A program made the translations under genes and the position numbers. A stretch of DNA of 64,000 bases from Rhizopus arrhizus. Lineage: Eukaryota; Mucoromycota; Mucoromycetes; Mucorales; Rhizopodaceae. Shown piece by piece: positions 59,201-64,000 of the stretch; positions within the stretch are counted from its first letter, which is position 1, and every line of letters begins with the position of its first letter. The stretch covers positions 1 through 64,000 of the forward strand of contig JAKZZE010000040.1 of NCBI GenBank assembly GCA_024220505.1, written 5' to 3'. The notes under the pieces were generated by a model. The model made no database searches. It had not been told where the DNA came from and worked only from the letters and a program-made list of their open reading frames with translations.

Positions 59201-61565
59201 ATTTAATTTTCTTTTGTGATAAGAAAGAGCATAACATGAAAAAATATAATTATATTTATACTTTAAGAAATTCGAAATAAGAAACTGCTGACGCACTTTT
59301 ATTTCCTTTTAAGACCTGTTTGAACAAACATATTCTTATTTTCTTAATCTCCAATTGCTTTATACAGTGTATCTTGACCACCAAAAAAGTCTGACAATTA
59401 AAAGATAACAAAGGATCAATTTGGAAGCACAGTTGTCATACATGATTTTCTTATTATGTTACGATTAAAACTATGTTTTGTATCAAACAATTTACTTCTT
59501 TACAAACACCAGAGGATTTTGAAGCTGACACACAGAATTTTATCACTTTTTTAATGCTCCTTTATAGAATAACAATTAGGATACATAGTTGACAAACAAC
59601 ATTTCTAGCTGATTGAGTTACTTATTGTACTACCTTTCTGCATGAATGTACTGCTGATAGTACAGATAGCTCACGTGATTGTCCTTGTTTCTCCTGGAGT
59701 GAGATAAACGTTAAATTGAATCTATTGTGAGTTTTTGTACTATGCTTACAAAAACCTGTAGTTGAACAAAGTGGTATTATGGGCTTAGAAACGACATTCA
59801 TTATCTAGTGTACTTTGCTAGGGTTGACACCTTCACATATAGCTTTATATAGAAATTGAATAATAGACCATTATACTTGGTATATTAATTGCTGCTTAAA
59901 AATCTCTATTCCACATATACAGTTTAAATAGTTAAATTGATTTATTTCATACAACTGGGTTGTGTTATTACCATTTTAGGACTTTCATTTGCTGAATACT
60001 TGCTGCAAAGTTTCAGCAGATATGAGAACAATGGATAGGCTTTTGTAAAATTAATCACAATAACCTCTTAGCAGTAAATGGTTAGTTATTGTCAAGGGCT
60101 TGATTTTCTTATTTGGATGTTCTAAACAAAAAAAAAAAGACTTAGTCATCCAAGCATTCTTTGACTAGTCGTTGTCGTTTGGAAGCTCTATAGTCTTCTT
60201 CAAAATTCAAGCATTTGGGAAAAATTTGGTAAGTCATTTTGACTATATTGCATCATATATATGGTAAAGATTTATGATTGCAATTTTTTATGTTTTCGTG
60301 ATAAGCAAATTCTAGCTTAATATCACAATGACAGTATGTAATAGATGCTTTGACTTCATCAGTTATTATAGCAAGCAGCTGTTTCTTTAATGACATTAAG
60401 CTCCTTTTTAAAAAGAAAAAAAAAGTTATGGGAGCTAACATGAATTTCATTATTATTGCATAAACAACTCTGTGCAAAACTAAAGGTCAGCTTTTGGAAT
60501 GTTTAAGAAGAGATGCATCACCATATATCAATACAATTCTCTTTTCTGCTCCAAGTAACCCAAATGATGACTGATTATTTTTTCTTTGTTCTTTTCTTTT
60601 TTCCTTCTTCTCTTTCTATTATTGAAATCGTCTATAAGACTATATGATTCCCCAGATTTTGTGGGTATAACCTTAGTCTATATCACGAATTGAAATAATT
60701 CATGATAAATTGCAGTTGGTGCAACAAAATATAGAAATACGCAAGTGCATACATAGCATCCTACCTTTCATGCTTCTAGGATACGAATTTAACATAAGTT
60801 TTTGCCGAATGACTTGCTTTAGCATTGATTATTGTTATTCTTTGTAAACTTCTTGCACCTAGACTTTATTTTTACATTTTAGGTATTCGTTGTTATAAAA
60901 CTTGTAGCCTCAGAGAAATTAGAAAGAATGCAATTCGAAAGTACTTTACCGGAACCCTATAAACTTACTTACTACAACTCTGCAAAGGAATATTTAACTG
61001 AAAGCGATCAAGTGCATCTTTTTAACATGAACTATCTTTATACCTTGTCAACATCATTGGGTAGGTCCTTTAAAGTTTAGCTAAAATGAAACAAATAAAA
61101 GAACAAAATCAAATGTATAATAAGAAGCAATATTATTAAAATATGATTAGACTGCGCGAGGAGCAAAAAGACATTTTTCACATAGCCAGTTTTTTCTCAA
61201 GTATGAATATCAGTTATTATATCTTTATTATACATAATAAGACAAAAAGCTGTATATACGGTGGTTTAGAGCAGAAAAAAGCACCATGTAAGCAAGTGTG
61301 CGAAAAGATGCAGTAATCCTATTAATCTGTCAAATTAGAAATATTTCATAATTGTTTCTATAGCTGTTTTTATATGCTTGTTCAGACAAAGCAACAGGCG
61401 TTTATTGTTTACCACATATGCGCTACGGTGAAATGAGGAAGTAATCACGTGACATATAGCGTCATCATTCTAATTTAAATTCAGCTACGTTTTCGCCTGG
61501 AGAATAGGGTTTGCCTTGAAAGCAATTTTTGAAGTCACTCTTTTTTTTTCTTTATTCCTTACACT
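59201..61565. other. Mostly intergenic region between the AKR pseudogene and NDUFB9
   Basis: About 2.4 kb. A short coding-like exon is noted separately at 60883-61080. Otherwise AT-rich without recognised features. Confidence 0.5.
60883..61080 (+). CDS. Possible isolated exon, unknown
   Basis: An acceptor-like TTTTAG at 60882 opens a frame, VFVVIKLVASEKLERMQFES, then TLPEPYKLTYYNSAKEYLTE, that runs to a stop at 61080. An internal ATG at 60928 would give a 50-residue peptide. A donor-like GTAGGT lies near 61060. No family was recognised and upstream exons were not found. It may be a relic of a gene or a short protein. Confidence 0.25.
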   Translation, partial: VFVVIKLVASEKLERMQFESTLPEPYKLTYYNSAKEYLTESDQVHLFNMNYLYTLSTSLGRSFKV

Positions 61566-61982
61566 ATGTTACCAGCAGCTCACCGTTCTCAAGTTCAATC
61601 GCTTTACAAGCGTTCATTGAAGCTTTCACTCGACTGGTACATTCAACGTGATTTATGGCGTCAAAAGGCCTTGGAAATTCGTGCACGATTTGAACAAAAC
61701 AGAAATATCACCAATCCCAAGGAAATTAAAGCTCTTTTGGAAAAGACAGAAAAGGAACTTCAAGAATGGGATCACCCTGATCCCTACAGATGTAAGCAGC
61801 TTAAAGAAATGACGATATAAAAGAAATGTGAATTAACTTTTTTTAACAGTACCTACCGGTCCCGATGGTACCAAGTGGGAACGTAACCTTCCCCCTTATG
61901 TTGTAAGTTTGTAAAAATTAAAACAACTTGCTCTATAATAACTTTTTTCAAATAGCATGATGCCGCTGCTGCTCATCATTAA
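61566..61982 (+). CDS. NDUFB9: NADH:ubiquinone oxidoreductase LYR subunit NDUFB9 (B22)
   Basis: Three exons (61566-61791, 61850-61902, 61956-61982) give 101 residues. The LYR-type motif SLYKRSLKLSLDWYIQRDLW is at residues 12-31, followed by IRARFEQNRNI and the ending GPDGTKWERNLPPYVHDAAA. This matches fungal NDUFB9, an accessory subunit of mitochondrial complex I that binds an acyl carrier protein through its LYR motif. It supports that the species respires with a canonical complex I. The last exon has 27 bases including the stop codon. Confidence 0.93.
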
Positions 61983-62613
61983 AGTAATAATTTGAAGTCA
62001 AAAGAAAGCAAATAAAAAAACCTATGAACAAATCAACTTTTTGACTACATGAGTTGTAATTAACTAATTGTGAAGAATAGATAGAACATAAGAAATGAAT
62101 AAATAATAGAAGCGAGGGCAGTGAAAATAATTGTATACCTAAGATTTGATCACGTGTACATATACAACCCAAAAATACTTCAATACTTCTAAAGTGCGCA
62201 TTTTTACATGTGTATTTGATATAAAAAAAAAAAGAATTAAATCCTATCAAGAAAAACGTGCAAAAATTGAGAAATCAAAGTAAAAATGTTCGGTTCCAGT
62301 GTTTAACAGCAGACATTGTGATATGCACTCTTTCTTTGTATAACCGGATAAACAGTGATGTGCCCATTGACTTGATTTATTACTAAAAATGTTTTGAAAA
62401 GATCGTTTAACGGCCATTATGTTTGTTTTTCTAATGGGCTTGCATAAAGCTCTCTTTCTTTGATGATATTGAAGAGTGAGAACTGTGAGAAATTGAATGG
62501 GTTAATGATTGTGTGTAACTTGTAATTGAAGCTTTGTTGGCTGCATTGAGAGAAATTTCATCATAATTTCTACTTCCGACTTACTACCCTTTTTTCTCTT
62601 TTTTTTATTTAAA
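61983..62613. other. Intergenic before the HTH-SANT gene
   Basis: About 630 bases; a T-rich leader (62588-62610) precedes the next ATG. Nothing else was recognised. Confidence 0.6.
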
Positions 62614-63519
62614 ATGACTGAACAAATGTCGCCAAGAGAAGAGTTTGAAGCAAAAAGGTGGTTTGCTGTTGGTGCTTATCAAGCAGGAGCTACTGATAAA
62701 GTAATAAGTGATATGATTGGACTGAGCACAGCGTCTGTCCATAATATAATTACTCAGTTTAAGAAGACTGGTTCACCAGTTTGTAAACGACTGAGCTCAT
62801 CTCAAAGAGGCAAGAATAACTAATTATAAATATATACTGGATTATTAATTTATTCTACAGGTTCAAGGCATGGATATGATGAGAATGGACATCTTATTGA
62901 TAGTGATGATGAATTGGAGGTAGGCTTAAATAATCCATATAACAGATGTAATACTGACTGAGTTATTATAGAGAAATAAATTTACTAAAAATAAAGTGAA
63001 AAAGACAAGACCAAGGAGACCTTCGGCTAAAGATTTAGTAACTTATGTATTAAATAAAGCACAAGAATCCCAAAAGGAAGAACATTCTGATGGTGGAATA
63101 ATTGAGGTAAGAGCAAGTAGCTGAGTACGAGTAAAAATATTAATATAATCAAACAGCCAAATATAAACATAAAACAAGAAGATGAAGAGGATGAAAAGCA
63201 TAATATTTTATTCTATCAAAACAGATGGAGACCACCAACACCACCCTATAGTCAACAACAGCAAAAGAGGCACTCATTTGACCGAACCAGCTTACTTTCA
63301 CCCCCTTTAAATAATGAACCCAAGGCAGAGCATTGGACAGCAGAAGAAGATAAAATATTAATGGCACATCTCTTGACAAGATTAAGTAGTGAGCGATGGC
63401 CTGAAGCGGTAGCGAAGTTACAAGGAAAACATGATATCAAAAGCTGTAAAGAAAGGTGGGAGCTTTTGAGACAACTTTTGTTGAAGGGTGCAGAAAAGTC
63501 AGGCACTCGGGGTTGGTAA
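62614..63519 (+). CDS. Helix-turn-helix plus Myb/SANT domain protein
   Basis: Four exons (62614-62809, 62861-62919, 62972-63106, 63157-63519) give 250 residues. Residues 8-55 form a homeodomain-like HTH (EAKRWFAVGAYQAGATDKVI then GLSTASVHNIITQFKKTGSP), the type seen at the N-terminus of Tc1-like transposases. A basic stretch follows (NKVKKTRPRRPSAKD). Residues about 185-240 form a SANT/Myb-like domain (HWTAEEDKILMAHLLTRLSS, then ERWPEAVAKLQGK and CKERWELLRQLL). Intron 1 uses a GC donor (GCAAGA) with a normal AG acceptor; all splices keep frame. The two DNA-binding modules suggest a nuclear regulator. No known transcription factor was matched. Confidence 0.8.
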
Positions 63520-63928
63520 AAAAAATTGCAATTTAATAATAAATACAATGTAATCTTGTTTCATTTTATCCTTTCCTTATCGTTTTCTTATAGCTGTTTT
63601 CTTTTTGATTCCTTTTGATAGCGAGAGGCACAATGGAGATCTTGTTTAAAGCAAAGCAAGAGCATTGCCTTTTCTTTTGTGAAACGCTTAGATGCTAAGC
63701 AAGTGTCAAGGTTTCATTCAATCTTTGAAACAGCAGCAAAAACCCTTGTTTCGCTTGATAAAGTAAATATGCTGTATTTGTCAATTGACAAAGGATAAAG
63801 TTATTTTAAAATGAAATTCAAATGAAACTGTATTGTTACTAAGCTTGAAGTATTTTTTTTAATTCTCAGAGACGAAATTATGCCCTTTTTATAATTTTTT
63901 TTTTCTTTACTGTTGATTTTAATTAGAG
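63520..63928. other. Intergenic before the last gene
   Basis: About 410 bases, with T-rich tracts and no recognised gene. Confidence 0.6.
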
Positions 63929-64000
63929 ATGCCCAAGATCATTTCTTCTTCAGTTGTTTCTTCATCAGATCATACTACGCAACAAGAACAACATTCAAAG
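63929..64000 (+). CDS. Start of a probable STEEP1-like gene (partial, runs off right edge)
   Basis: The frame MPKIISSSVVSSSDHTTQQE opens at an ATG preceded by a T-rich leader and stays open to the window edge. The opening MPK-(I/V)-x-S-x-V-V-x-S-(S)D resembles the N-terminus of the STEEP1 (CXorf56/UPF0428) family, which is conserved in eukaryotes. Only 24 codons are visible, so the identification is tentative. Confidence 0.4.
   Translation, partial: MPKIISSSVVSSSDHTTQQEQHSK

Overview
This is nuclear DNA from a filamentous fungus. It is AT-rich, with short GT-AG introns (mostly 45-75 bp) and T-rich leaders before start codons. It encodes fungus-specific proteins: translation factor eEF3, a Pps1-type phosphatase, Ede1 and a DEP-RGS protein. 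Cytoplasmic-dynein light chain, complex I, and gene families I associate with Rhizopus/Mucor point to an early-diverging mould, most likely Mucorales; the order-level call is inference.

Layout. A TALE homeobox gene runs off the left edge (1-497, minus). A decayed Tc1/mariner copy and repeat debris follow to about 4.7 kb. From 4.7 to 36 kb the window is ordinary gene space: PPS1 with a damaged 5' end; LC8 dynein light chain; a PIN-like membrane carrier; a 2-oxoglutarate/Fe(II) oxygenase; mitoribosomal mL59; mitochondrial Hsp70; eEF3; a KCTD-like BTB protein; a GRAM-TBC-EF-hand RabGAP of 12 exons; Ede1; an Hsp31-type glyoxalase; and a DEP-RGS regulator. From 36 to 49 kb is a gene-poor, repeat-rich block. 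It holds a tRNA-Arg(CCT), a frameshifted PD-(D/E)XK-like ORF, a nearly intact DD34E transposase with one stop codon, two unknown genes, a 22-bp-period array, a frameshifted member of a probable multigene family, and a 5'-truncated LINE with a perfect 14-bp target-site duplication. From 49.8 kb gene space resumes: eIF3k, a DUF676-type lipase, an intact aldo/keto reductase and its decayed tandem copy, complex I subunit NDUFB9, an HTH-plus-SANT protein with a GC-AG intron, and the first codons of a probable STEEP1-like gene at the right edge.

No pathway cluster, CRISPR array, phage or new system is evident. The genes are unrelated housekeeping, trafficking and signalling functions. The most informative signals are evolutionary: splice-verified gene models, several genes caught at an early stage of inactivation, a datable LINE insertion, and a possible domesticated transposase-type HTH protein. 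Exon boundaries were worked out by hand from reading frame, splice signals and family conservation.
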